Assembly (NCBI RefSeq): GCF_039555755.1
Contig: NZ_CP154631.1
Span: 2,418,001-2,482,000 of the forward strand
Direction: 5' to 3'
Source: Pseudomonas sediminis
Lineage (GTDB): Bacteria; Pseudomonadota; Gammaproteobacteria; Pseudomonadales; Pseudomonadaceae
DNA: 64,000 nucleotides
The notes beneath the pieces were generated by a model. The model saw only the letters and a list, made by a program, of their open reading frames with translations. It ran no database searches and was not told the origin of the DNA. Every line of letters starts with the position of its first letter. Position 1 is the stretch's first letter. A program made the position numbers and the translations under genes. Positions 18,211-29,187 of the stretch are shown piece after piece.

Positions 18211-19190
18211 GGGCGCCGGCTCCAGCCGCCCTTGGGCGCAGCAAAACGCCAGACGATTGGGCGTTCTTCACCATCGGCGCGGGCCTGGCTGCCATTGTCG
18301 ACGCCGATCCAGGCGCCGTCCTTGTCGATCCACAGCGCTTCGGCCATGCCGTAGTCCGGCGTATAGCGGCGTGGCTCGCTCAGTGCCTCGGCGGCGAATG
18401 ACCAACAGATATCCGCAATACCGTCGCTCAGGGTGCGGCGGCAGATACGATGAGCCTGGCGTTCCAGAGTGAAGATTTTTTCGCCGAAATAGGCCAGGCC
18501 GGAGAAGTCGCGAGGGGCCAAATGGCCGCCGAGGGCTTCCGGGGAGGGTTCATCACCGCTTTCGCTGGTCAGCACGCAACCGCCCGTGCAGCGCCAGCTA
18601 CTGCCGCGCCGATGCAACACGGTCAGGCCGCGACGACGTTGTTCCGCTGCCAGCCACAGGCGTTCGCCTGCTGGGTCGATGGCGATGCCTTCGAAGCCCT
18701 GGTTGAAGTGCAAGAGCATGCCGCTGGCGCGCGCCTGGCGTACCAGGCCGCTGGGCAAGTTGAGCCACTGTGCGTTGCCGTTGCTGCTGACCTGCAACAC
18801 GGCGGCACGGGTTTCGCTGACCAGGTAACGGTTGCCCTGCGCATCGCACGACAAGCCTTCGAAATCCAGCTTGCCGCCGCGTACCAGGCCAGCCGCCCAG
18901 TTGCGCATGCGCAGCCCCCAGGGCAGGGTGTTCTCGGGTGGTTCAGGGGCGACGAAGGTTTCTGCCTCGGCGCGCAGCAAGCCCTCCTCTCGGTGCAGTT
19001 GGTAGATACGGTCGTCGTCGCGGTCGGACACCGCCCATATCGTGTCGCCACACATGGCCAGGCCGGACAGATTGCCACTGGGCATTTCCGTCACCGGGTA
19101 TTCCGCCTGCAGCTTCAGCTCTTCCAGCACCACTGGCTCGGCATTGGCGACGCCGGCCAACAGACCAAGTGCAAGGAGGTGGTTGCGCAT
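18207..19190 (-). CDS. secreted esterase/phytase-like beta-propeller protein
   Basis: A 327-residue protein with a short signal peptide (MRNHLLALGLLAGVANA). Repeated motifs such as NLSGLAMCGDTIWAVSDRDD, DFEGLSCDAQGNRYLVSE, FEGIAIDPAGERLWLAAE and DFSGLAYFGEKIFTLERQ are typical of the 'esterase-like activity of phytase' propeller family. A periplasmic location is expected. The enzymatic role is unproven. Its start codon overlaps the parE stop by one base, and its end overlaps the protease gene by four, indicating tight coupling with topoisomerase IV genes for reasons not evident from function. Confidence 0.75.
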   Translation of the reverse strand: MRNHLLALGLLAGVANAEPVVLEELKLQAEYPVTEMPSGNLSGLAMCGDTIWAVSDRDDDRIYQLHREEGLLRAEAETFVAPEPPENTLPWGLRMRNWAAGLVRGGKLDFEGLSCDAQGNRYLVSETRAAVLQVSSNGNAQWLNLPSGLVRQARASGMLLHFNQGFEGIAIDPAGERLWLAAEQRRRGLTVLHRRGSSWRCTGGCVLTSESGDEPSPEALGGHLAPRDFSGLAYFGEKIFTLERQAHRICRRTLSDGIADICWSFAAEALSEPRRYTPDYGMAEALWIDKDGAWIGVDNGSQARADGEERPIVWRFAAPKGGWSRRP

Positions 19191-21088
19191 CAGGCCAGTA
19201 CCTCGGCCAGGTTGCCCTTGGTTTCCAGCCAGCTCTTGCGATCACTGGCGCGTTTCTTCGCCAGCAGCATGTCCATCACTTCGCGGGTGCCTTCGAAATC
19301 ATCCAGCGTGAGCTGCACCAGGCGCCGGGTGTTCGGGTCCATGGTGGTTTCGCGCAGCTGCGGCGGGTTCATCTCGCCGAGGCCCTTGAAGCGGGTTACC
19401 TGCGGTTTGCCGCGGCGCTTCTCGGCCACCAGGCGGTCGAGGATGCCGTCACGCTCGGCATCGTCCAGAGCGTAGAAGATCTCCTTGCCCAGGTCGATGC
19501 GGTACAGCGGTGGCATGGCCACGTAGACGTGACCGGCATCCACCAGTGGGCGGAAGTGCCGGACGAACAGGGCGCAGAGCAGGGTGGCGATGTGCAGGCC
19601 GTCGGAGTCGGCGTCGGCGAGGATGCAGATCTTGCCGTAGCGCAGCTGACTCAGGTCGCTCGAACCCGGATCGATGCCGATGGCGACGGCGATATCGTGC
19701 ACTTCCTGGCTGGCCAACACTTCGCTGCCGTCCACTTCCCAGGTGTTCAGGATCTTGCCGCGCAGCGGCATGATGGCCTGGAATTCTTTGTCGCGCGCCT
19801 GCTTGGCGCTACCGCCGGCGGAGTCACCCTCGACCAGGAACAGCTCGCAGCGCAGCGGGTTCTGCCCCGCGCAGTCGGCCAGCTTGCCGGGCAGTGCCGG
19901 GCCCTGGGTGATCTTCTTGCGTTCGACCTTCTTGCCCGCCTTGAGGCGGCGGCCGGCGTTGCTGATGGCCAGTTCGGCCAATGCCAGGCCGGTTTCCGGG
20001 TTGGCGTTGAGCCACAGACTGAAGGCGTCCTTGACCACGCCGGAGACGAACGCGGCGGCCTCGCGGGAGGACAGGCGTTCCTTGGTCTGGCCAGAGAACT
20101 GCGCGTCCTGCATCTTCATTGAGAGGACGAAGGCGATGCGCTCCCAGACGTCTTCCGGTGCCAGCTTGACGCCGCGCGGCAGCAGGTTGCGGAACTCGCA
20201 GAACTCGCGCATGGCATCCAGCAGGCCCTGACGCAGGCCGTTGACGTGGGTGCCGCCCTGCGCGGTGGGGATCAGGTTGACGTAGCTTTCCTGCACCGCG
20301 TCGCCGCCCTCCGGCAGCCACAGCAGGGCCCAGTCTACCGCCTCCTTGTTGCCAGCCAGGGCGCCGCAGAAGGGTTCGACGGGCAGGCGTTCGAATTCGC
20401 TGACGGCGTCGACCAGGTAGGAGCGCAAGCCATCTTCGTAATGCCACTCGACTTTCTCGCCGGCGGCCCTGTCCTCGAAGGTCACCGACAGGCCCGGGCA
20501 CAGCACGGCCTTGGCCTTGAGCACATGCTTGAGGCGGCTGACCGAGAATTTGAAGGAGTCGAAATACTTGGCGTCCGGCCAGAAATGCACGCTGGTGCCG
20601 GTATTGCGTTTGCCGACCGTGCCGATGACTTCCAGGTCGCTGGCCTTGAAGCCATCGGCGAAGCTCATCTGGTACTCGTTGCCATCACGCTTGACGGTGA
20701 CTACCACGCGCGTCGACAGGGCGTTGACCACGCTGATACCGACGCCGTGCAGGCCGCCAGAGAACTGGTAGTTCTTGTTGCTGAACTTGCCGCCGGCGTG
20801 CAGCTTGGTGAGGATCAGTTCGACCCCGGGCACGCCCTCTTCCGGGTGGATATCCACCGGCATGCCGCGGCCGTCGTCGAGCACTTCCAGGGAGTTGTCC
20901 TCGTGGAGGATCACCTGGATGGTCTTGGCGTGCCCGGCCAGGGCTTCGTCGACGCTGTTGTCGATGACTTCCTGAGCCAGGTGGTTGGGGCGCGTGGTGT
21001 CGGTGTACATGCCCGGGCGCTTGCGCACCGGGTCGAGGCCGGAAAGGACTTCGATGGCGTCTGCGTTATAGGCGTTCTGCTGGGCCAT
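19190..21088 (-). CDS. parE: DNA topoisomerase IV subunit B
   Basis: A 632-residue GHKL-type ATPase subunit. The ATP-site motifs are NSVDEALAG, DDGRGMPVD and GGLHGVGISVVNALS. The TOPRIM domain shows LVEGDSAGGSAKQARD and DADSDGLHIATLL. The quinolone-associated segment PLRGKILNTWEVDGSEVLASQEVHD keeps the usual residues, so no resistance change is visible here, unlike parC. It is preceded upstream by yqiA with 15 bases between, and it heads the parE - phytase-like - protease - parC unit. Confidence 0.97.
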   Translation of the reverse strand: MAQQNAYNADAIEVLSGLDPVRKRPGMYTDTTRPNHLAQEVIDNSVDEALAGHAKTIQVILHEDNSLEVLDDGRGMPVDIHPEEGVPGVELILTKLHAGGKFSNKNYQFSGGLHGVGISVVNALSTRVVVTVKRDGNEYQMSFADGFKASDLEVIGTVGKRNTGTSVHFWPDAKYFDSFKFSVSRLKHVLKAKAVLCPGLSVTFEDRAAGEKVEWHYEDGLRSYLVDAVSEFERLPVEPFCGALAGNKEAVDWALLWLPEGGDAVQESYVNLIPTAQGGTHVNGLRQGLLDAMREFCEFRNLLPRGVKLAPEDVWERIAFVLSMKMQDAQFSGQTKERLSSREAAAFVSGVVKDAFSLWLNANPETGLALAELAISNAGRRLKAGKKVERKKITQGPALPGKLADCAGQNPLRCELFLVEGDSAGGSAKQARDKEFQAIMPLRGKILNTWEVDGSEVLASQEVHDIAVAIGIDPGSSDLSQLRYGKICILADADSDGLHIATLLCALFVRHFRPLVDAGHVYVAMPPLYRIDLGKEIFYALDDAERDGILDRLVAEKRRGKPQVTRFKGLGEMNPPQLRETTMDPNTRRLVQLTLDDFEGTREVMDMLLAKKRASDRKSWLETKGNLAEVLA

Positions 21089-21103
21089 AGGGTCTCTTGT
21101 TCG

Positions 21104-21715
21104 TCAATTGAATGCGGAAAAGTCGGTATCACGCCAGAGTGTGGCGTTAATACCGGCAAAAGCGAAGAGGGTCGGCAGGCGTTCGGCAAAACCCTGGAAA
21201 CCGTGGTCGCCACCGGCCTGGATGCGCAGGGCGCAGCCGCGGTAGTAGCGCTCGGCGTCGCGGTAGTCGAGGGTCTCGTCGCCGGTTTGCAGCCATACCT
21301 GGTAGCGGCTGGCGTCCAATGGCGGCGCCACCTCCAGTTCGGCCAGGGCGTGGACGTGATCCTCGGTGAGGTCCCAGGTCTCGTCGCTGTAGTAATTCTT
21401 CTGTGGGCCCAGATAGCCGTCGAAACGCAGGTGCGGCTGCACGGCCGGATTGATCAGCAGCGCTTTCAGCCCATGCTGCTCGGCCAGGTAAGTGGCGTAG
21501 TAGCCGCCCAGAGAGCTGCCCACCAGCACGGGTGTGCCAAGTTCGCTGATCAGCGCCTGCAACTGGGCGATGGCCTGGCGTGGATGATGATGCAGGGCCG
21601 GTACGCGCAGTTGGTTTTCCAGGCCCAGATGGACCATGGCGCGGCTCAGTTGGCTGGCTTTGTGCGAGGCTGGCGAGCTGTTCAGGCCGTGTATATAGAG
21701 GATGGATGCGGTCAT
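21104..21715 (-). CDS. yqiA: YqiA-type alpha/beta hydrolase (esterase)
   Basis: A 203-residue alpha/beta hydrolase of the YqiA/YcfP family. SILYIHGLNSSP forms the oxyanion region, LVGSSLGGYYA is the nucleophile elbow with the catalytic Ser, and GGDHGFQGF near the C-terminus supplies His. Asp is likely in TGDETLDY. E. coli YqiA hydrolyses short-chain and palmitoyl-CoA-like esters; the natural substrate is unknown. In both E. coli and Pseudomonas the gene is located between cpdA and parE, and this order is kept. Confidence 0.88.
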   Translation of the reverse strand: MTASILYIHGLNSSPASHKASQLSRAMVHLGLENQLRVPALHHHPRQAIAQLQALISELGTPVLVGSSLGGYYATYLAEQHGLKALLINPAVQPHLRFDGYLGPQKNYYSDETWDLTEDHVHALAELEVAPPLDASRYQVWLQTGDETLDYRDAERYYRGCALRIQAGGDHGFQGFAERLPTLFAFAGINATLWRDTDFSAFN

Positions 21716-21776
21716 GGAGCGGGAGGCTACTCGTCCGAGGCCTCAAGCTGCAAGCTTCAAGCTGATTGGGGGTATG

Positions 21777-22598
21777 TCAGTAACCCTTGACGCTGTAGTC
21801 CACTTCGAAATCAATGCCGGTGACGCGCGATACGCCGGTGTCCAGCTTGCCGTCGGCATGCAGACGCAGCCAGCGATAGCCGGGGGCATCATTGCCCACC
21901 TGAAACTCCTCGCTGCCCGGTGCGAACTGTACGCAGGTCGAGGGCGAGGCGAGCAGGCGCAGGTTATCGCGTATCTGGTCGAACTCCTGGTGGATATGCC
22001 CCCAGAGCACGGCCCGCGCCTGCGGGTAACGGTCAAGGATGGCGAACAACGCATCGGCGTTACGCAAGCCTATGGGCTCCATCCACTTGCAGCCGATGGA
22101 TACCGGGTGGTGATGCAGGCAGATCAGGTGATGGCGCAGCGGTGCTTCGCTGAGCGCGCGTTCGAGCAGTTCGAGTTGGCTGTCGGCAAGAAAACCGGGC
22201 ACGGCGCCCGGAATCGAGGAGTCGAGCAGGGTAATGCGCCAAGCCCCGAGGTCGATCACCGGCTCCAGCAACTCACTGTCTTTGCAGGCGGCCTGCATCG
22301 GTGGGGTTTCATCGTGATTGCCGGCCAGCCAGCGAGCCGGGGCGGCAATGGCCGAGGTGAGTTGGCGAAAGCGCTGATACGACGCAACGCTGCCGTCCTG
22401 AGAAAGATCGCCCGTGGCCAGGATCAGATCTATCTGCGGCTGCTCCTGCTGCACCCGCTCGATCACTCGTTGCAGGCTGTCGCAGGTATCCATGCCCAGC
22501 AGCTTGCCGTCCGCTTCGGCGAACAGATGGCTGTCGGACAACTGCACCAGCAGGACCGAGGATTCGGTGGATGGGGCGGGCAGGCTCGGCAAGACCAT
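21777..22598 (-). CDS. cpdA: 3',5'-cyclic-AMP phosphodiesterase
   Basis: A 273-residue class III phosphodiesterase with the metallophosphoesterase signature: QLSDSHLF (D-x-H), ATGDLSQDG (GD), AGNHDE (GNHD), LHHHPV and LWGHIHQEF (GHxH). CpdA hydrolyses cAMP and so lowers Vfr/CRP-dependent transcription. It is preceded by a 190-base spacer that contains a short hairpin with a T-run, and followed by yqiA. Synteny with PA4969 supports the name. Confidence 0.92.
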   Translation of the reverse strand: MVLPSLPAPSTESSVLLVQLSDSHLFAEADGKLLGMDTCDSLQRVIERVQQEQPQIDLILATGDLSQDGSVASYQRFRQLTSAIAAPARWLAGNHDETPPMQAACKDSELLEPVIDLGAWRITLLDSSIPGAVPGFLADSQLELLERALSEAPLRHHLICLHHHPVSIGCKWMEPIGLRNADALFAILDRYPQARAVLWGHIHQEFDQIRDNLRLLASPSTCVQFAPGSEEFQVGNDAPGYRWLRLHADGKLDTGVSRVTGIDFEVDYSVKGY

Positions 22599-22675
22599 CT
22601 CCTAAGGCATTATCGAGTGAATTATGGTGGTTGCTGCGGCAAAGGGAAAACCCGGGAAGCGGAAGCAGATCACAG

Positions 22676-22697
22676 AAAAAACGCCGAGAGCGTTTTT
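22676..22697. terminator. candidate intrinsic terminator/attenuator upstream of cpdA
   Basis: AAAAACGC-CGAGA-GCGTTTTT is a perfect 8-bp stem with a 5-nt loop and T-runs on both strands. It lies between the DUF1249 gene stop and the cpdA start, so transcripts coming from nudF may end or attenuate here before cpdA. Confidence 0.55.
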
Positions 22698-22790
22698 GAC
22701 GTGGCTTGCGCTAACCCTTGGCAACGAAAACCATGCAAGCAGAACAGGCCCGTAATATCGGCCGGGCAGTGCAAAGCTTGATTGCGGGGG

Positions 22791-23243
22791 CTACATCACC
22801 GGCTGTGGTTCGTGGCCGCATGCCAGGCAATGGCTCAGCCACTCGCCAAGGAACAGGTTGAGCTGACTCTTTTCATCCGGTTGATGCATCGCCGCATTGG
22901 GGTAGGGATAGCGAATATGCAGGCGCCGCGCGTCCTCTGCGCCGACCACCTCGGCCATGCGCGCATCGTGATACACCCGCACCTCCAACTGTGGCACCGG
23001 TAGCCAGGGCAGGCTGTATTCCTGGCGCACGCGCAGGGTGGTGGTATAGGGGCAGCTTTCCAGCACTTCCAGCGCTAGCACGCCGAGCAGGTGCTCGCCC
23101 TGGCTCAGGGCTACGCGACGGCTTTGCGTGTGCTTGCGCATGTCTGGCAGCAGACGCATCAGGCGCGCGTAATTGGCCTCGCAAGCCGCTTGCAGCTCGA
23201 CCAGGTCGACCCGATAGCGCTCGCGCAGCAGGTTCACGACCAC
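22791..23243 (-). CDS. DUF1249 (YqiB-like) protein
   Basis: A 150-residue protein matching the YqiB/DUF1249 family: YARLMRLLPDMR near the N-terminus, a middle beta region (LEVLESCPYTTTLRVRQ), RVYHDARMAEVV, and RYPYPNAAMHQPDEKSQLNLFLGEWLSHCL at the end. No catalytic motif is recognised. It begins at GTG, either 23243 or 23237; the latter would make a GTGA overlap with the nudF stop. The nudF-yqiB-cpdA order is widely conserved. Function unknown. Confidence 0.85.
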   Translation of the reverse strand: MVVNLLRERYRVDLVELQAACEANYARLMRLLPDMRKHTQSRRVALSQGEHLLGVLALEVLESCPYTTTLRVRQEYSLPWLPVPQLEVRVYHDARMAEVVGAEDARRLHIRYPYPNAAMHQPDEKSQLNLFLGEWLSHCLACGHEPQPVM

Positions 23244-23833
23244 ATCCCCCGCACTTCATCACGATTCAGCGCCAGCCATTGCAGGGCGATGATGCTGGCA
23301 GCATTGTCGATACGTCCGTCGCGCACGGCGGCCAGCGCATCTTCCAGCGGCATCACCTGAACACGAATGTCCTCGCCTTCCTCGGGCAGGCCATGCACAC
23401 CGCCGGCACCTTCACTGCTGCAGCGACCGACGAACAGATGCACGCGCTCGTCCGAGCCGCCGGGCGAGGGGTAATACTGGGTGATCGGCCACAACGAAGT
23501 CAGGGGCAGGTCGGCTTCCTCGATGGCCTCGCGACGCGCGACCTCTTCGGGCTCTTCGTCCTTGTCGATCAGGCCGGCGACCAGTTCCAGCAGCCAGGGA
23601 TTGCTGCTCTTGTCCATGGCGCCGACGCGAAACTGCTCGATCAGCACCACTTCATCGCGCTGCGGATCGTATGGCAGCACGCAAACGGCATCGTGACGCA
23701 CGAACAGCTCGCGGGTCAGTTGCGGGCCCATGTTGCCGGCGAACTGGCGATGGCGCAGCTTGATCCGGTCGAGGCGATAGAAACCGCGAAAGCAGTTTTC
23801 GCGCTCGATGATGTCGATGTCGTCTTTGCCCAT
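23234..23833 (-). CDS. nudF: ADP-ribose diphosphatase (Nudix hydrolase)
   Basis: A 199-residue Nudix protein. The Nudix box is GLIDKDEEPEEVARREAIEE, with the REAIEEAD metal-binding core. The N-terminal strand exchange region (FRGFYRLDRIKLRHRQF) and VLPYDPQRDEVVLIEQFR are typical of dimeric ADP-ribose pyrophosphatases. It hydrolyses ADP-ribose to AMP and ribose 5-phosphate. It is followed by the overlapping DUF1249 gene. Confidence 0.92.
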   Translation of the reverse strand: MGKDDIDIIERENCFRGFYRLDRIKLRHRQFAGNMGPQLTRELFVRHDAVCVLPYDPQRDEVVLIEQFRVGAMDKSSNPWLLELVAGLIDKDEEPEEVARREAIEEADLPLTSLWPITQYYPSPGGSDERVHLFVGRCSSEGAGGVHGLPEEGEDIRVQVMPLEDALAAVRDGRIDNAASIIALQWLALNRDEVRGMWS

Positions 23834-23938
23834 GGCAACTCCCCAGATAGTCGTAACGGGCCAAACTGCGGCCCGTTACGCATCACACTAGCGAGCATAG
23901 TGCTCGCCGATCAAGCCTGGCTGACGGAAAGTACGCCG

Positions 23939-26030
<2,092 letters not shown>

Positions 26031-26247
26031 TCTAAACAAGCTGGTGGAAGAAAACCAACTCGGCGGTCAATAAATATCGACCCGCGCGTCGGAAAACGAC
26101 TGTTGGCGTGGCGAATGATGGATTGTTCCCGACGAGCAACATAGCTTGCCGCCAGCTAGACTGATGCTGCCCATGGCGCGCTTGACCCCCGCCTGCGGCG
26201 CCCCGTAGCCTTGCTGATTACCGCCTATTCAAGGATCGACAACCATC

Positions 26248-27690
26248 ATGTTGCGCAGACTTTCCCTGGCAATCACCGTGGCCGCCGCTTCGGTGGGCCT
26301 GGTTCAGGCCGCAGAGGCCCCGCTGTCGAGCAAGACCGACCTGGTCACCGTGTATCAGGAAGCGGCGCAGAACAATGCCGATATCGCCGCCGCGCGCGCC
26401 GATTATCAGGCTCGCCGTGAAGTCGTGCCGCAGGCACGCGCTGGCTTGCTGCCCAACCTGTCGGCTGGTGCCAATTACGGCGACACGCGCACTGAAATCG
26501 ATTCGCCGAGTGCGACGATCTCGCGCAGTGGCCTGGTGTACCAGGCCAACCTCAGTCAGCCGCTTTTTCGCGCTGACCGCTGGTTCCAGCTGCAGGCGGC
26601 CGAGGCCACCAGCGAGCAGGCCGCGCTGGAGCTGTCCGCCACCGAGCAGAACCTGATCCTGCAAAGTGCTGAAACCTACTTCGCCGTGCTGCGCGCCCAG
26701 GACAACCTGGCCTCGACCAGGGCCGAAGAGGCGGCCTTCAAGCGTCAGCTGGATCAGGCCAACGAGCGCTTCGATGTCGGCCTGTCCGACAAGACCGACG
26801 TGCTCGAAGCGCAGGCCGGTTTCGATACCGCCCGTGCCAATCGCCTGCTCGCCGAGCGCGCGGTGGATGATGCCTTCGAAGCCCTGGTGACCCTGACCAA
26901 CCGTGATTACGTGGCGGTCGAAGGCATCGTCCACTCCCTGCCGGTGCTGGCGCCGACGCCCAATGACGCCAAGTCCTGGGTCGATACCGCTGCCGCGCAG
27001 AACCTCAACCTGCAAGCCAGCCTGTACGCGGTAAACGCTGCCGAAGAAAATCTGCGTCAACGCAAGGCCGGCCATGCGCCGACCCTGGATGCGGTGGCCA
27101 GCTATCAGCAGGGCGATAACGACAGCTTGGGTTTCACCAACTCCGGTTCTCCTCTGTCTCCGCGTTACAGCGGCGACGTTTCGCAGCGTTCCATCGGTCT
27201 GCAATTGAACATCCCGCTGTACAGCGGTGGCCTGACCAGCTCGCAGGTGCGCGAGGCTTATCAGCGTCTCGGCCAGACCGAGCAGCTGCGTGAAAGTCTG
27301 CGTCGCCAGGTGGTGCAGAACACGCGCAACCTGTTCCGCGCGGTGAACACCGATGTGGAAACCGTACAGGCGCGTCGCCAGTCGATCATCTCCAACCAGA
27401 GCGCGCTGGAAGCCACCGAGATCGGTTACCAGGTCGGTACTCGCAACATCGTCGACGTGCTCGACGCCCAGCGTCAGCTCTACAGCGCCGTGCGCAACTA
27501 CAACGATGCCCGTTATGACTACATCCTCAACAACCTGCGCCTGAAGCAGGCAGCTGGTACCTTGAGCCCGGCCGATCTGGAAGCGCTGGGTAGCTTCCTC
27601 AAGCCGGACTACAACCCGGACAAGGACTTCCTGCCACCGGATCTGGCCTCTGCCGCCGAGGAACGCCTGAAGAACAATCAGGATTTCTGA
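26248..27690 (+). CDS. tolC: TolC-family outer membrane efflux protein
   Basis: A 480-residue outer membrane factor with signal peptide (cleavage after VGLVQAA). It has two internally related OEP repeats: ALELSATEQNLILQSAETYFAVLRAQDNL and the later ESLRRQVVQNTRNLFRAV, with the aperture region YQVGTRNIVDVLDAQRQLYSA. It forms trimeric channels for tripartite efflux pumps and type I secretion. AAGGA stands upstream of ATG 26248. It is monocistronic, ended by a strong terminator, and is divergent from thiC, as in P. aeruginosa (PA4974). Confidence 0.93.
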   Translation: MLRRLSLAITVAAASVGLVQAAEAPLSSKTDLVTVYQEAAQNNADIAAARADYQARREVVPQARAGLLPNLSAGANYGDTRTEIDSPSATISRSGLVYQANLSQPLFRADRWFQLQAAEATSEQAALELSATEQNLILQSAETYFAVLRAQDNLASTRAEEAAFKRQLDQANERFDVGLSDKTDVLEAQAGFDTARANRLLAERAVDDAFEALVTLTNRDYVAVEGIVHSLPVLAPTPNDAKSWVDTAAAQNLNLQASLYAVNAAEENLRQRKAGHAPTLDAVASYQQGDNDSLGFTNSGSPLSPRYSGDVSQRSIGLQLNIPLYSGGLTSSQVREAYQRLGQTEQLRESLRRQVVQNTRNLFRAVNTDVETVQARRQSIISNQSALEATEIGYQVGTRNIVDVLDAQRQLYSAVRNYNDARYDYILNNLRLKQAAGTLSPADLEALGSFLKPDYNPDKDFLPPDLASAAEERLKNNQDF

Positions 27691-27707
27691 GGCGTTCGCA
27701 GCAAAGC

Positions 27708-27735
27708 AAAAGCCCGACGCGAGTCGGGCTTTTTC
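27708..27735 (+). terminator. intrinsic terminator of tolC
   Basis: AAAAGCCCGAC-GCGA-GTCGGGCTTTTT: an 11-bp stem with a 4-nt loop and a T-run, 18 bases after the tolC stop. Confidence 0.9.
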
Positions 27736-27753
27736 ATTTTGGCGATGTGCCAC

Positions 27754-27798
27754 GTAGGGTGCGCTGCGCGCACCGATATGGCGGGTGGTGCGCTACCC
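27754..27798. repeat. palindromic intergenic repeat, TAGGGTGCGC type
   Basis: GTAGGGTGCGC(T)GCGCGCACCG begins this unit and GGTGCGCTACCC closes it. The hairpin GGTGCGC-TGC-GCGCACC recurs with one loop change at 50493-50513. These look like Pseudomonas extragenic palindromic repeats. Confidence 0.65.
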
Positions 27799-27823
27799 GA
27801 GTTTGAACCGGGCTGAATCAGTC

Positions 27824-27888
27824 GTAGCCCGGATGTAATCCGGGGAATGTTGCCGGCGTGATGCTTGCCCCGGATTGCATCCGGCTAC
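27824..27888. repeat. palindromic intergenic repeat, GTAGCCCGGAT type, overlapping the waaA stop
   Basis: Two inverted copies of GTAGCCCGGATG(T/C)AATCCGGGG flank a 21-base centre. The right edge, CCGGCTAC, contains CTA at 27885-27887, which is the waaA stop codon TAG on the minus strand. The same unit occurs at 50545-50582. Confidence 0.75.
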
Positions 27889-29150
27889 AGAAGACGCTGC
27901 AAACCCTTCAGCAAGCGCTCCAGCGCACCCTGGTTGGCCTTGAGCACACTCAGACCGGCCTGACTCATGCTTTGCATCTCGCTCGGTTCATTGAGCAATG
28001 TTGCAATCCTGTCCGCCAACTGCGCGGCGTTTTCCACCTCGCTCAGGGCGCCGGCGTCACGCAACTGCGCGGCGATTTCCAGGAAGTTGAACAGGTGCGG
28101 GCCGCTCAGTACCGGTTTGCCCAGAGCCGCCGGTTCCAGCAGGTTATGCCCGCCATTGGCCACCAGGCTGCCGCCGACGAAGGCGATATCCGCCAGCGCA
28201 TAGAGAAACAGCAACTCACCCATGGTGTCGCCCAGCAGCACCTGGTCGCTGGCTTGCACGGCTTCACCCATGGAGCGGCGGCGTGTCTTCAGTCCTTCAC
28301 TGATGCACAGATCATGGACCGAATTGAAGCGTTCGGGGTGGCGTGGCACCAGAATCAACAGCGCATCCGGCCGCGTTGTCAGTAACTGGCGATGGGCGGC
28401 GAGGACGATCTCGTCTTCACCCGCATGGGTGCTGGCGGCGATCCATACGGGGCGCTGTTCGGCCTGCCACTGACGACGCAGTTCGGCTGCCCGTTGCGGC
28501 AGCTCGGCATCGATCTTCAGGTCGAACTTGATCGAGCCGGTCACTTCCACGCACTCGGGGCGTGCGCCCAAGGTCAGAAAACGCTGCGCCTCGGCCTGGG
28601 TCTGCACGGCGATCAGCGACAGCTCGGCGAGCATCGGCGCAGTGAGCTTGGCGAAACGCGCATAGCCGCGTGCAGAGCGCTCTGACAGGCGCGCATTGGC
28701 CAGCGCCACCGGGATACCGCGCTTGGCGCATTGGTGGATGTGGTTCGGCCATAGCTCGGTTTCCATCACCACGGCCAGGCACGGCTGTACGCGCTCGAGA
28801 AAGCGCGCTGCGGCCCACGGCAAGTCGTAGGGCAGGTAGCAGTGCTGAACGCTGTTGCCGAACATGGCCTGGATGCGCTCGGAGCCGGTCGGCGTCATGC
28901 AGGTCACGGTGATCGGCAACTCGGGATAGTGCGACTGCAGCGCGCGGATCATCGGCGCGGCGGCGATGCTCTCACCGACCGATACCGCGTGCACCCAGAT
29001 CCCGCCGGGCTGCATCGTTGGCAGGCCAAGGGAGAAGCGTTCGTTGATACGTCGTGCGTAAGCCGGCGCCTTGCGCGCGCGCAGGGCCAGGCGCAGGGCA
29101 ATCAGGGGCAGAGCCAGGTGCAGCAGCAGGGTGTATAGGGGTCTGTTCAT
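27885..29150 (-). CDS. waaA: 3-deoxy-D-manno-octulosonic acid (Kdo) transferase
   Basis: A 421-residue inner-membrane-anchored GT-B transferase that adds Kdo to lipid IVA. An N-terminal hydrophobic anchor (LLLHLALPLIALRLAL) is followed by FSLGLP and WVHAVSVGESIAA, with the catalytic Glu in VGE. The C-terminal domain has LVPRHPERF, FVGGSLVANGGHNLLEPAALGKPV and FNFLEIAAQL. The stop codon is supplied by the edge of an intergenic repeat. It is separate from the core cluster at the start of the window but serves the same pathway. Confidence 0.95.
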   Translation of the reverse strand: MNRPLYTLLLHLALPLIALRLALRARKAPAYARRINERFSLGLPTMQPGGIWVHAVSVGESIAAAPMIRALQSHYPELPITVTCMTPTGSERIQAMFGNSVQHCYLPYDLPWAAARFLERVQPCLAVVMETELWPNHIHQCAKRGIPVALANARLSERSARGYARFAKLTAPMLAELSLIAVQTQAEAQRFLTLGARPECVEVTGSIKFDLKIDAELPQRAAELRRQWQAEQRPVWIAASTHAGEDEIVLAAHRQLLTTRPDALLILVPRHPERFNSVHDLCISEGLKTRRRSMGEAVQASDQVLLGDTMGELLFLYALADIAFVGGSLVANGGHNLLEPAALGKPVLSGPHLFNFLEIAAQLRDAGALSEVENAAQLADRIATLLNEPSEMQSMSQAGLSVLKANQGALERLLKGLQRLL

Positions 29151-29187
29151 GGGGGCGCAGCTTAGCGTTGCCAGCCAGGCGCTGGAA

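Noticed and set aside
19740..19830. Quinolone-resistance change in ParE
   Set aside because: The PLRGKILNTWEV...EVLASQEVHD segment keeps the residues expected for a susceptible enzyme.
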